Positions 49,783-58,567 of a stretch of DNA of 64,000 nucleotides are shown piece after piece. Positions within the stretch are counted from its first letter, which is position 1. Every line of letters begins with the position of its first letter. Origin of the DNA: Pseudomonas mosselii (GTDB taxonomy: Bacteria; Pseudomonadota; Gammaproteobacteria; Pseudomonadales; Pseudomonadaceae); assembly GCF_019823065.1 (NCBI RefSeq), contig NZ_CP081966.1, positions 5,301,501-5,365,500 on the forward strand. The letters are read 5' to 3'. The notes beneath the pieces were generated by a model that made no database searches, was not told the origin of the DNA, and saw only the letters and a program-made list of their open reading frames with translations. A program made the position numbers and the translations under genes.

Positions 49783-49964
49783 CAATCGTTCTCGCCATAG
49801 ACATCGAGCATCCACTCCTCGCCATGCACCTGCAGCACGAAGCGGATAGGCTTGCAGCACACCTGGCAGTCCTCAATGTATTCCTGGTCGCCGCCGGACA
49901 GGTCCACCGTGGTTTCGACTTCTTCGCCACAATAAGGGCAATCGTAGATCGCAGTTTCCAGCAT
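49782..49964 (-). CDS. CPXCG-motif cysteine-rich protein
   Basis: A 60-residue protein with zinc-ribbon cysteines CPYCG (9-13) and CQVCCKP (33-39). It is acidic, with VETTVDLSGGDQEYIEDC between the two pairs. This is the CPXCG family, found next to DUF2007 genes in Pseudomonas. Probable zinc binding; function unknown. It is coupled to the next gene by TGATG. Confidence 0.85.
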   Translation of the reverse strand: MLETAIYDCPYCGEEVETTVDLSGGDQEYIEDCQVCCKPIRFVLQVHGEEWMLDVYGEND

Positions 49965-50086
49965 CGCGGCCTCCGGAGTGACTTGTGCGTATAATTGCCG
50001 GTCTGTTTACAGGGTCAGTGTGCGTCCGAGCCGTTTTTCGGAGCCCGCCCCTACCTAATTACCCTAGCCGTTTCCAACAAGAGAGC

Positions 50087-51256
50087 ATGATGGGCGAATT
50101 CGATGCCATCCGACCGTACGACGACGCTGAGGTCCCTGCCGTTCTGGCACGCCTGCTCAGCGACCCGGCATTCCTCGATATCCTCACCCACTTCCGCTTC
50201 CCGCGCGCCGCGGGCGCCTTCGGCTGGCTGCTCAAACCGCTGATCGCCCGGCGCCTGCGCAAGGAATTCGCCGGCGTAAGCTGCGTGTCCACGCTGCAGG
50301 ACAAGGTCGAGTACTACGTCGACCGCACCATCGACCGCGCCACCGATGGCGTCACCTACACCGGCGTCGAACAGCTCAAGTCGGGTACCGCCTACCTGTT
50401 CCTGGCCAACCACCGCGACATCGTCATGGACCCGGCCTTCGTCAACTACGCGGTGTACCACGCCGGCCTGCCGACGCCGCGCATCGCCATCGGCGACAAC
50501 CTGCTGCAAAAGCCATTCGTCAGCGACATGATGCGCCTGAACAAGAGCTTCATCGTGCACCGCTCGATCAGTGGCCGCCGCGAGAAGCTGGCCGCCTATC
50601 AGTTGCTCTCGGCCTACATCAACCACTCGATCCGCAACGATTGCGTGTCGATCTGGATCGCCCAGGCCGAAGGCCGCGCCAAGGACGGTGACGACCGTAC
50701 CGATTCGGCGATCCTCAAGATGTTCCACATGAGCCGCAAGGACGAGCCGTTCGGCGCGGTGATCCAGGGCCTGAACCTGATCCCGGTGTCGATCAGCTAC
50801 GAATACGACCCCTGCGACCAGGCCAAGGCCCGCGAGCTGTACATCCGCGCCACCACCGGCAGCTACACCAAGGCGCCGGGCGAGGACGACAACAGCATCG
50901 CCCAGGGCATCACCGGCTACAAAGGTCGGGTACACATCAACTTCGCCCCACCGGTGAGCGACTATCACGAGGACACCAAGCAACTGGCCCAGGCCATCGA
51001 CCGGCAGATCCTCGGCGGCTACCGGCTGTTCCCGGTGCACTACCTGGCCTATGCGATGTGGGCGCAGAAGGACGCGACGCTCGAGGTGCCGAGCGCGGAA
51101 AAAATCTTCCCGGCCGACGAACTGGCCAAGGCGAAGGAAGAATGGCAGCGTCGGCTGGACGCATGCCCCGTAGAGCATCAGCCGTACCTGGTACAGCAGT
51201 ATGCGACGCCGGTACGTAACCAGTATCAGGTGAAGCGTCAGCCGGCATCGGCCTGA
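50087..51256 (+). CDS. 1-acyl-glycerol-3-phosphate acyltransferase-like protein
   Basis: A 389-residue acyltransferase with the PlsC motif I NHRDIVMD and a motif III-like AEGRAKDG near residue 200. There is no clear transmembrane helix, unlike PlsC proper. The C-terminal 150 residues (HEDTKQLAQAIDRQILGGYRLFPVHYLAYAMW) are conserved only within this subfamily, commonly annotated as a glycerol acyltransferase of unknown acceptor. The ATG pair at 50087/50090 is preferred over an upstream in-frame start at 49985 because the family begins MGEFDAIRPYDD. It is divergent from the CPXCG gene. Confidence 0.85.
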   Translation: MMGEFDAIRPYDDAEVPAVLARLLSDPAFLDILTHFRFPRAAGAFGWLLKPLIARRLRKEFAGVSCVSTLQDKVEYYVDRTIDRATDGVTYTGVEQLKSGTAYLFLANHRDIVMDPAFVNYAVYHAGLPTPRIAIGDNLLQKPFVSDMMRLNKSFIVHRSISGRREKLAAYQLLSAYINHSIRNDCVSIWIAQAEGRAKDGDDRTDSAILKMFHMSRKDEPFGAVIQGLNLIPVSISYEYDPCDQAKARELYIRATTGSYTKAPGEDDNSIAQGITGYKGRVHINFAPPVSDYHEDTKQLAQAIDRQILGGYRLFPVHYLAYAMWAQKDATLEVPSAEKIFPADELAKAKEEWQRRLDACPVEHQPYLVQQYATPVRNQYQVKRQPASA

Positions 51257-51296
51257 CAAAACGCTTTGTCGAAGCGGGCGTGCCCGCTCCGACAAA

Positions 51297-51557
51297 TCAG
51301 ATCCAGGTACTGAACCAGGACAGCAGCAAGGCCATCGCCAGGCAGCAGAAGCCCAGGATGTAGTAATAGCGCGGCACCCGCTGCTCGAGGCCTTCAACCA
51401 CGCCTTCATCCACCGCCAGACGCTCCCGGCTCAGCGCCTCGCGACGCCGGGCGCTGTGCAGCAGCAGCCCGCCAGGGCAGGTAATGAGCAGGGCCAGCAG
51501 GTTGATCAGCTTGGCCGGATGGGCGGCCAGGAAGCCCCAGAGCATTTGCAACGACAT
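51297..51557 (-). CDS. Small two-helix membrane protein
   Basis: An 86-residue protein with hydrophobic helices at about residues 15-35 (KLINLLALLITCPGGLLLH) and 63-85 (YYYILGFCCLAMALLLSWF), joined by a charged region (RRREALSRERLAVDEGVVEGLEQR). I do not recognise a named family. Codon use and length are compatible with a real gene, and similar conserved small ORFs occur in this position in Pseudomonas as I recall. Convergent with the acyltransferase. Confidence 0.65.
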   Translation of the reverse strand: MSLQMLWGFLAAHPAKLINLLALLITCPGGLLLHSARRREALSRERLAVDEGVVEGLEQRVPRYYYILGFCCLAMALLLSWFSTWI

Positions 51558-51715
51558 TGCGCGACCTCGGCATCACGTACGGCAAAGCCCGGCATTCTAC
51601 TCAAGCCCGGGATCGGTGCCGCTACTTTACGACCAGCTGTCATTTAATTTCATCTGTCACACGCTCGTCATGAGGGCAGGCCACCCTGTCGGCCTCTACC
51701 GAACCGGAGCTTGTC

Positions 51716-51922
51716 ATGCTGCACGCCGAGAACCAGGACCGCCTCTACCTTGTCGCCCAGAGCGACGAGCAGCAGGCGCTGATCGACGGTTTCGCCATCA
51801 ATGTCCAGGACCGCCAGTGGCTGGTGTATTGCGCGCTGGGCGGGCATGCCCATCAGGACCTGCCTGAGGTCGACCCATATACCGGGATCAGCCTGCTGGA
51901 CTTCAATGTACAGGCTGCCTGA
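51716..51922 (+). CDS. Small hypothetical protein (68 aa)
   Basis: A 68-residue protein without signal or membrane segment. The ATG has GGAG 6-9 bp upstream. Features are a Gln-rich start (MLHAENQDRLYLVAQSDEQQALIDG), WLVYCALGGHAHQDLPEVDPYTG and a hydrophobic end. I do not recognise it. It is followed at once by a strong terminator, which supports a real short gene. Confidence 0.6.
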   Translation: MLHAENQDRLYLVAQSDEQQALIDGFAINVQDRQWLVYCALGGHAHQDLPEVDPYTGISLLDFNVQAA

Positions 51923-51950
51923 GCCGCGAATACGTACGCGAAGATAATAA

Positions 51951-51986
51951 AAAACCCGCCGCCTGGATGACCGGGCGGCGGGTTTT
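51951..51986. terminator. Bidirectional Rho-independent terminator
   Basis: The stem ACCCGCCGCC / GGCGGCGGGT is flanked by AAAA on the left and TTTT on the right, so it can act for both the 68-residue gene and the convergent YajG gene. Confidence 0.88.
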
Positions 51987-52002
51987 GTTCTTTACAGAAG
52001 CC

Positions 52003-52587
52003 TTACTCGCCCAGCACCTGGCCGACGGTCGGGTCCTTGAACAGACGGGTCAGGGCATCGCTGAGCACATCGCTCACCAGCTTGGTGTTGGTTTCCTGGT
52101 TCGGCGCCATGCCGAAGCGCTGGTCCAGCGAAGCACCGTAGCGGCCGCTGTAACGACGGTTGGCGTTGGACACGTCGGCACGGAAGGTGGCGCCGATGGT
52201 CGCCTCGGTCACGTACATTTTGTCCTTGGGCGACTGGTACTTGAGCTCGGCCAGGGTCACAGTCAACTGCGGCGCGTTGTAGGCGTTGGGCGTCGGGGTG
52301 AAACCGAGCAGGCGCACCGCCGCCTCGGCCTGGGCCTGCAGCTTGGGCACGACATCGTTGCCATTGACGGTGATGGTGCTGGTCTCGGGGTACATGCCAC
52401 CACGAGTGCCGAGCGACTGCGAGGCGCGCCCGTCGACGACCTTGACCACCACCGGCTGGCCGTGGCCGACCGGGGCCAGTTGCTGGGTAAGCTTGGGTTG
52501 CGGGCTGAGTTGCTGCGGGCTGTGGGCACAACCGGCCAGGCTCAGGCTGGCCACCGCGAACAAACCGACCAACAGACGTTGCAACAT
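52003..52587 (-). CDS. YajG-family lipoprotein
   Basis: A 194-residue lipoprotein with lipobox LAGC (Cys20). The mature part has VVVKVVDGRASQSLGTRGG, ITVNGNDVVPKLQAQAEAAVRLLGF, LKYQSPKDKMYVTEATIGATFRADVSN and a C-terminal LTRLFKDPTVGQVLGE, all typical of YajG (DUF799-like) proteins. Role in the envelope is not known. The start at 52587 is chosen so the signal begins MLQRLLVGLFAVA. Confidence 0.88.
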   Translation of the reverse strand: MLQRLLVGLFAVASLSLAGCAHSPQQLSPQPKLTQQLAPVGHGQPVVVKVVDGRASQSLGTRGGMYPETSTITVNGNDVVPKLQAQAEAAVRLLGFTPTPNAYNAPQLTVTLAELKYQSPKDKMYVTEATIGATFRADVSNANRRYSGRYGASLDQRFGMAPNQETNTKLVSDVLSDALTRLFKDPTVGQVLGE

Positions 52588-52726
52588 GCGCGTTTCTCCA
52601 GAAAAAGCGGCAAAGGCCCACAGTATACCCAGCGGCAAGCCACAAACAGCAACTGCCCCTGTGTCACAATCGTTTCATGCCCCCCGGTTACTCTGGCGCC
52701 AGCCCTCACACACAGGACTGACCGCC

Positions 52727-52960
52727 ATGGCCTCGCTCTGGACCCTGCTCTTCCACCGCCCGCGCCACGCCACCTACGCCCGCCTCGACAGCGACGGCAT
52801 CTGCCTCGGCTTCAAGCACTGTGCCACGCCACCGGGCAACGGCGGCTGGGTGCAGGTGAACGAGGCGCAACTGGCCTGGCTCGGCCGTCCGCTGCCAGCC
52901 AACGCCCGGGTTTGCGCCCATGCAACGCAGCGTTGGCAGCAACGCACCCTGTCGGCCTGA
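52727..52960 (+). CDS. Small hypothetical protein (77 aa)
   Basis: A 77-residue protein with no membrane segment. The ATG has AGGA about 10 bp upstream. It reads MASLWTLLFHRPRHATYARLD, then GGWVQVNEAQLAWLGRPLPANARV. I do not recognise a function; it looks like a small conserved Pseudomonas protein. It is divergent from the YajG gene and precedes the long gap before mqo. Confidence 0.65.
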   Translation: MASLWTLLFHRPRHATYARLDSDGICLGFKHCATPPGNGGWVQVNEAQLAWLGRPLPANARVCAHATQRWQQRTLSA

Positions 52961-53565
52961 CAAACGCTGCAATAAAAACCCAACAAGTACGCCCTTTCCG
53001 CCCGCGACATCGTTATAATCTCCCCCCGATTATAAGGACGTCTCCTGATCGGGCCCCGCATTCGCCGCTTGACCCCGGCACCCTCGACGCTTCGCCCACA
53101 GAGAGCCTTCCACTCAGGTCTTGCATTGGCTGTCGTGCCTGCTGTTTCCGGCCTTCTGCTTCGCATGAACCTGCGGGTTGCCATCGCGCAGTCCACTTTT
53201 GAGGTTCACGACTCCAAAAGAGCGTGAAAAAACGGTTTTTCACAACTTCACGAGAGTGTGGCGAGCAAATGAACAGTCTGGCATGTGCAAGAGCGGCAGA
53301 TGTGTCCCGAACAGCCCTGAACAGACGGCAAAAACGCTCATCCCCGATGAGCCTCTGAGGCCGGTCCATAACGCACGACGGAGCACTTGACCATAAGTCG
53401 AATTGCCGCACCCGTGGCAAAGGGCGTTCAATAGCCGAACACCCAAGACTGATTGGCGGTGTCCGCGGAAGTTGCAAGAACTGCGAAGAGTCGGACATGG
53501 CGATCCTGGCCACCCCAGGGATCCTATGCTGTCAATTAGGTGCTGTAGATTGTGGAGACGCGTTA
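52961..53565. other. Long noncoding region upstream of mqo
   Basis: 605 bp with visibly lower GC after about 53165 and no convincing gene; open frames here look random. It holds an inverted repeat TATAATC-N7-GATTATA (53014-53034), whose first half is also a good -10 (TATAAT), and a second palindrome GTGAAAAA-ACGG-TTTTTCAC (53224-53243). It may encode a small RNA or a long mqo leader with operators. Confidence 0.5.
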
Positions 53566-55071
53566 ATGGCGCAGAACGAATCGGTTGATGTGGTACTGGT
53601 AGGCGCGGGCATCATGAGTGCCACCCTGGCCGTACTGCTCAAGGAGCTCGACCCGACCCTGAAGCTTGAGGTCATCGAGGCGATGGACTCCGGGGCCGCG
53701 GAAAGCTCCAACCCTTGGAACAACGCCGGTACCGGCCATGCCGGACTGTGCGAGCTGAATTACACCCCGCAGGCTGCCGATGGCAGCATCGACATCAAGA
53801 AAGCCGTGCACATCAACACCCAGTTCGAGGTTTCGCGCCAGTTCTGGGCATACCTGAGCAGGAAAGGCAACTTCGGCTCGCCACGTGCTTTCATCAACCC
53901 GGTTCCGCACCTGAGCTACGTCGAGGGTGACAAGGGTATCGACTTCCTCAAGAAGCGTTTCGAGCTGCTCAAGCAGCACCACGCCTTCTCGGAGATGGAG
54001 TACACCGAAGACAAGGCCGTGATGAACGATTGGATGCCGCTGATGATGCCGGGCCGCCCGGCGGACCAACGCATCGCCGCGACCCGCGTGATGAAGGGTA
54101 CCGACGTCAACTTCGGCGCCCTGACCAACAAGCTGCTCAAGCAACTGGGCAACAGCCCGGACGCCCAGGTCAAGTACAGCAAGAAGGTCGTCGGCCTGCG
54201 TCGCAACGGCAGCGGCTGGACCGTGAGCATCAAGGACGTCAACAGCGGCGGCAGCCGCGAAGTCGACGCCCGTTTCGTCTTCCTCGGCGCCGGCGGCGCG
54301 GCCCTGCCGTTGCTGCAGATGTCCGGCATCCCGGAGAGCAAAGGTTTCGGTGGCTTCCCGGTCAGCGGCCAGTGGCTGCGCTGCGACAACCCGGAAATCG
54401 TCAAACAGCACCAGGCCAAGGTCTACAGCCAGGCCGCAGTAGGCGCCCCGCCGATGTCGGTTCCGCACCTGGACACCCGCGTGGTCGATGGCAAGAAATC
54501 GCTGCTGTTCGGCCCATACGCCGGCTTCACCACCAAGTTCCTCAAGCACGGTTCGCTCATGGACCTGCCACTGTCGGTGCGCATGGGCAACATCGGCCCG
54601 ATGCTGGCGGTGGCCCGCGACAACATGGACCTGACCAAGTACCTGGTGAGCGAAGTGATGCAGTCGATGGAGCAACGCCTGGAATCGCTGCGCCGCTTCT
54701 ATCCCGAGGCCAAGGCCGAGGACTGGCGTCTGGAAGTGGCCGGCCAGCGCGTGCAGATCATCAAGAAGGATCCGAAGAAAGGCGGCATCCTGCAGTTCGG
54801 CACCGAGCTGGTCTCGGCCCAGGACGGCAGCCTGGCGGCGCTGCTTGGCGCATCCCCAGGCGCCTCGGTGACCGTGTCGATCATGCTAGAGCTGATTGAG
54901 CGCTGTTTCCCTGAGCAGGCCAAGGGTGCCTGGGCCGCCAAGCTCAAGGAAATCTTCCCGGCCCGCGAGAAGCTCCTGGCCAGCGATGCCGCCCTGTACC
55001 ACAAGATCAGCGCCGACAACGACGAGGCACTGGAACTGGTGGAAAGCAGCCCGGCCAAGCATTACGCCTGA
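53566..55071 (+). CDS. mqo: Malate:quinone oxidoreductase
   Basis: A 501-residue FAD-dependent membrane-associated enzyme that oxidises L-malate to oxaloacetate and passes electrons to quinone, a TCA-cycle step in Pseudomonas. The FAD Rossmann motif is [14 protein letters not shown], followed by [21 protein letters not shown] (in parts) and [14 protein letters not shown]. The C-terminal region has [24 protein letters not shown] use the ATG at 53566 with GGAG upstream; the start at 53497 would add residues absent from the family. A strong terminator follows. Confidence 0.95.
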   Translation: MAQNESVDVVLVGAGIMSATLAVLLKELDPTLKLEVIEAMDSGAAESSNPWNNAGTGHAGLCELNYTPQAADGSIDIKKAVHINTQFEVSRQFWAYLSRKGNFGSPRAFINPVPHLSYVEGDKGIDFLKKRFELLKQHHAFSEMEYTEDKAVMNDWMPLMMPGRPADQRIAATRVMKGTDVNFGALTNKLLKQLGNSPDAQVKYSKKVVGLRRNGSGWTVSIKDVNSGGSREVDARFVFLGAGGAALPLLQMSGIPESKGFGGFPVSGQWLRCDNPEIVKQHQAKVYSQAAVGAPPMSVPHLDTRVVDGKKSLLFGPYAGFTTKFLKHGSLMDLPLSVRMGNIGPMLAVARDNMDLTKYLVSEVMQSMEQRLESLRRFYPEAKAEDWRLEVAGQRVQIIKKDPKKGGILQFGTELVSAQDGSLAALLGASPGASVTVSIMLELIERCFPEQAKGAWAAKLKEIFPAREKLLASDAALYHKISADNDEALELVESSPAKHYA

Positions 55072-55084
55072 TCCGGCCAAAACG

Positions 55085-55110
55085 AAAAAACGCCCCTCGG
55101 GGCGTTTTTT
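55085..55110. terminator. Bidirectional Rho-independent terminator
   Basis: The stem ACGCCCC / GGGGCGT is flanked by AAAAA and TTTTTTT, 14 bp past mqo and just ahead of the convergent PA4642-family gene. Confidence 0.92.
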
Positions 55111-55126
55111 TGTGCCTGGACCTCTA

Positions 55127-55417
55127 TCAGCCCCGGGCGTTATCGATGATCTCGATGTACTCCGGCGCATTGCGCTGGTCGGCGATCACCTCGACGAAGG
55201 TCTTGCCGTGCTCGTCCTTGCCGTCCAGGTCATAACCAGCCGCGACGAAGAAGCCCACATAACGCTCGAAATCATCGATGCGCAGGCCACGATAACCCTT
55301 GATCAGCTTGTGATGCGACGGCGAGGTAAGGCCATCGGCCGGCTCGAACTGCAGGAACGTCTTGATGTACTCGTCGCTGATCTCGTCACCAATCACTTGT
55401 TTCTTGTCTTTACGCAT
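55127..55417 (-). CDS. PA4642-family protein
   Basis: A 96-residue cytoplasmic protein that closely follows the PA4642 family: MRKDKKQVIGDEISDEYIKTFL, HHKLIKGYRGLRIDDFERYVGFFVAAGYDLDGKD and YIEIIDNARG. Function is unknown. The start at 55417 has GGAG upstream; the longer frame is rejected. In P. aeruginosa the family gene also neighbours a malate:quinone oxidoreductase gene as far as I recall. Confidence 0.85.
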   Translation of the reverse strand: MRKDKKQVIGDEISDEYIKTFLQFEPADGLTSPSHHKLIKGYRGLRIDDFERYVGFFVAAGYDLDGKDEHGKTFVEVIADQRNAPEYIEIIDNARG

Positions 55418-55487
55418 CGCCGACTCCAACTGGACCATCACGGACATTTTCGAAGGCCGGCAGTTTACCCCCCGAAACCTGCGGCCC

Positions 55488-55958
55488 TCAACGCGTACGT
55501 ACGGTACCGGTGTGCAGGTCGGCCCAGATGTGGCCATTGGCGTAGGTGAGGAACTGCACGTACAGGGTTTCGTTGCGCAGCAAGTCCATGATCACCCGGT
55601 AGTCGGCCATCGGGTAGTTGAGGGTCAGGGTCCGGCTCTTGTCGTCATAGGCCGGCTTTTTCAAGCTCTTGCCGCCTTCGCCATCGAAGTTGAGCAACAC
55701 CTGAGCGATGGTAGAACCCTTGCTCAACGGCTTGCCCTTCAGGCGCATCTGCAAGGACGAAGTAATCGGAATCGGTTGCTGGTCGGACTGGCGCTGGGTG
55801 CCCACCACCACGCTGTAGTCGGTGACCTGCAGCAGTTGCTGGCTGGTCGGAGCCTCCTGGCGCAGGGAGAGGTCGTCGGGCGGGAGGAACTGGCTGTGCA
55901 GCGGCGCAGCGGAAAGCGGCAGGCTTACCGCCAACAGGAGGGGAATGAACGCACGCAT
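55488..55958 (-). CDS. Periplasmic hypothetical protein
   Basis: A 156-residue secreted protein with a signal peptide (residues 1-18, LLLAVSLPLSAAP). The mature part is beta-rich: LLQVTDYSVVVGTQRQSD, GKPLSKGSTIAQVLLNFDGEGG, LTLNYPMADYRVIMDLLRNETLYVQFLTY. I do not recognise a named family. AAGGAG 8 bp before the ATG fixes the start. It lies in line after the WbuC gene, about 100 bp from it. Confidence 0.7.
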   Translation of the reverse strand: MRAFIPLLLAVSLPLSAAPLHSQFLPPDDLSLRQEAPTSQQLLQVTDYSVVVGTQRQSDQQPIPITSSLQMRLKGKPLSKGSTIAQVLLNFDGEGGKSLKKPAYDDKSRTLTLNYPMADYRVIMDLLRNETLYVQFLTYANGHIWADLHTGTVRTR

Positions 55959-56055
55959 GTGGGGCTCCTTGGCATGAGCAGGCACTCTACGCACAGGCTC
56001 TGTCGGGGGGCAAGTCGCAGCAGCGAACCGCCGCTCCCGCGATGAGAGAGCGAGC

Positions 56056-56529
56056 TCAATCGGACTGGGCGCGCATCCAGGCGTGATACTCGGTAACACC
56101 CGCTTCGCCTTCACGCGGCGCCCAGTGAGCGTGCTCTCCCTCGCCCACCGGCCGGTACGGCCCGGCCTTGCACTCGAACATCACGCTGTCTGCCTCGAGC
56201 ACCACCAAACCGTGGTAGGTCCCGGGCGCCAGGTCGACCCCCAGGCACTCGCCGCCCGCCAGCAGTACACGCTTGTCGATTACCTCACCCTGATCATCAA
56301 AGATCAACAGCCCCAGGCACCCTTTGAGCACGATCAGAGCCTCGGCCTTGTCATCACTCAGGTGCCGGTGCGGCGGAATGTAGGTGTGCGGCTGCAACCC
56401 CACTGCCATGCGATGGCAAGGTTCCTCCATCTGGTGGAAGTTGTGGTGTTGACGCCCACGCGGGCTTTCGCTGGCCTTCTGCGCCAGCCCGTCGAACAAC
56501 GACTGATCGAGGAACGCAGGCTGGCGCAT
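56056..56529 (-). CDS. WbuC-family cupin metalloprotein
   Basis: A 157-residue protein with a cupin barrel. Metal-binding His and Glu appear in PHTYIPPHRHLSDDKAEALIVL and the second motif in LAPGTYHGLVVLEADSVMF. It matches the WbuC family, known from O-antigen loci but also found as an unlinked gene, as here. Possible sugar or nucleotide-sugar enzyme; role unknown. It starts 2 bp after the hpt stop, so it is cotranscribed with hpt. Confidence 0.85.
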   Translation of the reverse strand: MRQPAFLDQSLFDGLAQKASESPRGRQHHNFHQMEEPCHRMAVGLQPHTYIPPHRHLSDDKAEALIVLKGCLGLLIFDDQGEVIDKRVLLAGGECLGVDLAPGTYHGLVVLEADSVMFECKAGPYRPVGEGEHAHWAPREGEAGVTEYHAWMRAQSD

Positions 56530-56531
56530 GA

Positions 56532-57089
56532 TCACAGCCCCTTGACCGCGAAGATACCGTTGGCGTTGCGCCAGTAACCCTTGTAGTCCATGCCGTAGCC
56601 GAAGATGTAGCGGTCGATGCATGGCAGGCCGCTGTAGGTGGCCTTCAGGTCCGGACTGGCCTTGCGGTCGTGGTCCTTGTCGATGAGCACGGCGGTATGC
56701 ACCGCACGGGCGCCGGCGTGCTTGCAGAACTCGATGATGGCGCTGAGGGTGTGGCCCTCGTCAAGGATGTCGTCGACGATCAGCACGTCGCGGTCGATGA
56801 ACGACACTTCCGGCTTGGCCTTCCAGAACAGCTCGCCGCCGCTGGTGGTGTTGCGGTAGCGGGTGGCATGCAGGTACGAGGCTTCCAGCGGGAACTGCAG
56901 GTGGGTCAGCAGCTTGCCAGAGAAGATCAGGCCGCCGTTCATCACGCAGAAGACCACCGGGTTCTTGTCGTGCAGGTCCTGGCAGATCTGCTTGCCGACC
57001 TCGGCGATGGCGGCCTCGACCTCGGCTTCGTTGTACAGGCAATCAGCCTCGCGCATCACTTGACGGATATGCTCGAGATCGGCGGACAT
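56532..57089 (-). CDS. hpt: Hypoxanthine-guanine phosphoribosyltransferase
   Basis: A 185-residue type-I PRTase for purine salvage. The PRPP loop is VLIVDDILDEGHT, with MNGGLIFSGKL for the pyrophosphate loop, and RYRNTTSGGELFW and LIDKDHDRK. The base-binding region is CIDRYIFGYGMDYKGYWRN. It converts hypoxanthine or guanine plus PRPP to IMP or GMP. The ATG at 57089 (MSADLEHIRQVM) fits the family. It was divergent from upp before an ISL3 element was inserted between them. Confidence 0.94.
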   Translation of the reverse strand: MSADLEHIRQVMREADCLYNEAEVEAAIAEVGKQICQDLHDKNPVVFCVMNGGLIFSGKLLTHLQFPLEASYLHATRYRNTTSGGELFWKAKPEVSFIDRDVLIVDDILDEGHTLSAIIEFCKHAGARAVHTAVLIDKDHDRKASPDLKATYSGLPCIDRYIFGYGMDYKGYWRNANGIFAVKGL

Positions 57090-57222
57090 GGCGCTCTCCA
57101 GGGGGTGCGTTTTGGAAAAGCGGGCAAAGGTACGCATCCGCTCGTCCCAGATCAAGCCTTTATGGACTAACGTGCACAATGACTGCACGACATCAAGGAA
57201 TGAATAGATTAATCTAGCGCGG

Positions 57223-57230
57223 TTTTTTTG
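57223..57230. repeat. Left target-site duplication of the ISL3 element
   Basis: TTTTTTTG directly abuts the left inverted repeat. The same 8 bases follow the right end at 58536-58543, the duplication length expected for ISL3. Confidence 0.85.
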
Positions 57231-58535
57231 GGTTCATCGCGCTTTCCCGGGGAAGGCAGCCTTGATTTTCAGGAAAAAGTATTCCGAGTCCCGAAAACCA
57301 TAGGCCATACGCTTGATCACCTTGATGCGGTTGTTGACGCCCTCAAGGACGCTGGTATGCATATGGAAGTTGGCACTGGCGAGGATGCCTCGGGCGTATT
57401 TGCGCAGGTTGCGAGCGAAGCGCTGTAGCGGCGCGAGGCCGCTGTCCCGGGCGTGCCGCAACCAGGTTCGCCAGCGGCGCCAGCCCTCTCGTACGCTGGG
57501 GGCGAACCAGACATCCTTCAGCGCATCCTTGAGGACATAGACCGTAGCCAGCGGCTGGTTGGCCGCGAGTAGTTCTTGAAGCTGCACGGCTTGTCCGTCC
57601 TTCAGGTTGTTGCGATTGCGCAGCAGCAGCCAGCGGCTTTGCTTGACCGCCTTTCGTGCCGGCTTGTCTTCGCGCAGGAGGTTGGCCTGGTCAACCCGGA
57701 TACGGTCGATCACATCCCGACCGTAGCGCGCGACGACGTGAAACAGGTCGTACACCACTTCGGCTTGCGGGCAATGCTTCTTCACCTCCAAATCAAAAGC
57801 CGTGTTCATGTCCATGGCCACCGCCTCTATCTGCTGGCAGTGCTTGCCGAGCAATTCAAAGAACGGGCGGACCGCCTCGCGGCTGTTGCCGTGGCCGACC
57901 CACAATACCCGCGTTCGCTCGGCATCCATGATGACCGTGGCATAGCGATGCCCTTTGTGCAGGGCGAACTCGTCCATCACCAGGCGGCGGACACCGGTTG
58001 AATCGAAGTTGCCTACCTCGGCTTGAAGGCGTCGTTTATCGAGCGTTTTGAGGGTGTGCCAATGCAGGCCGGTGAGCTGGCTGACGTGGCTGATCGGCAG
58101 CAGCCGCAGCAAGCTTTCGAGCCATATCCGTAACCGCTGGGTCAGCCGAGATGCTGGCTCCAACCAGTCGATCCGCTCGGTCACCCGCCCACAACTCAGG
58201 CAATCGACTCGGCGCACTGGTAGTTGAAGCAGGACGCGCTGATCGAACAGATCACGATCACGCACCAGACGAATCCGGCGATCGTGAATCAACGGGCTGA
58301 ACTGGCCACAACGCCCGCACTTAGGAAGAGAGCCGGCTTGAGGTTCAAGCTCAATGAGGAGGGTGTTATCGGTAGATGGGCGACAGGTAACGGCGTCGTA
58401 GCCTGGCCAGAAAGCGGCAAGATCAATAGGATGCACGGCGACAGCAGGGACAGGTGAAGGGTGTGTTTGGCGACTGCCAATTTACCTGCTTCCCTGACTG
58501 TCAACTCGCTCTTCCCCCAGACTCCGCGAAGAACC
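57231..58535. mobile_element. ISL3-family insertion sequence, 1305 bp, complete
   Basis: The left end GGTTCATCGCG... (57231-57255) and the complement of the right end GGTTCTTCGCG... (58511-58535) match at 19 of 25 positions. Both are flanked by TTTTTTTG. One transposase gene fills it on the minus strand and its stop codon lies inside the left terminal repeat. The right 99 bp hold the transposase promoter. Removing the element and one duplication leaves a 165-bp hpt-upp gap. Confidence 0.92.
57234..58436 (-). CDS. ISL3-family transposase
   Basis: A 400-residue DDE transposase. The N-terminal zinc ribbons (CGRCG, CLSCG, residues about 40-85) are followed by an HTH region and the catalytic core: Asp in [20 protein letters not shown], Asp in [10 protein letters not shown], and Glu in [20 protein letters not shown]. 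These are the family's conserved blocks. It seems intact. The long stop-free antisense frame is ignored. The start ATG at 58436 is the natural start of the domain. Confidence 0.93.
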   Translation of the reverse strand: MHPIDLAAFWPGYDAVTCRPSTDNTLLIELEPQAGSLPKCGRCGQFSPLIHDRRIRLVRDRDLFDQRVLLQLPVRRVDCLSCGRVTERIDWLEPASRLTQRLRIWLESLLRLLPISHVSQLTGLHWHTLKTLDKRRLQAEVGNFDSTGVRRLVMDEFALHKGHRYATVIMDAERTRVLWVGHGNSREAVRPFFELLGKHCQQIEAVAMDMNTAFDLEVKKHCPQAEVVYDLFHVVARYGRDVIDRIRVDQANLLREDKPARKAVKQSRWLLLRNRNNLKDGQAVQLQELLAANQPLATVYVLKDALKDVWFAPSVREGWRRWRTWLRHARDSGLAPLQRFARNLRKYARGILASANFHMHTSVLEGVNNRIKVIKRMAYGFRDSEYFFLKIKAAFPGKAR

Positions 58536-58543
58536 TTTTTTTG
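58536..58543. repeat. Right target-site duplication of the ISL3 element
   Basis: TTTTTTTG directly follows the right inverted repeat and equals the copy at 57223-57230. It is 24 bp from the upp start codon. Confidence 0.85.
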
Positions 58544-58567
58544 CCCGCCTCCCGGAGCCCTCCCCCT

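Noticed and set aside
53013..53513. Minus-strand frame of 166 codons in the mqo upstream region
   Set aside because: No ribosome-binding site or domain, odd Cys/Arg/Ser-rich composition, and it crosses both palindromes; treated as noncoding.
57215..57222. An alternative view of the IS as a simple gene without ends
   Set aside because: Terminal inverted repeats (19 of 25) and an exact 8-bp duplication define the element, so the IS boundaries are supported.
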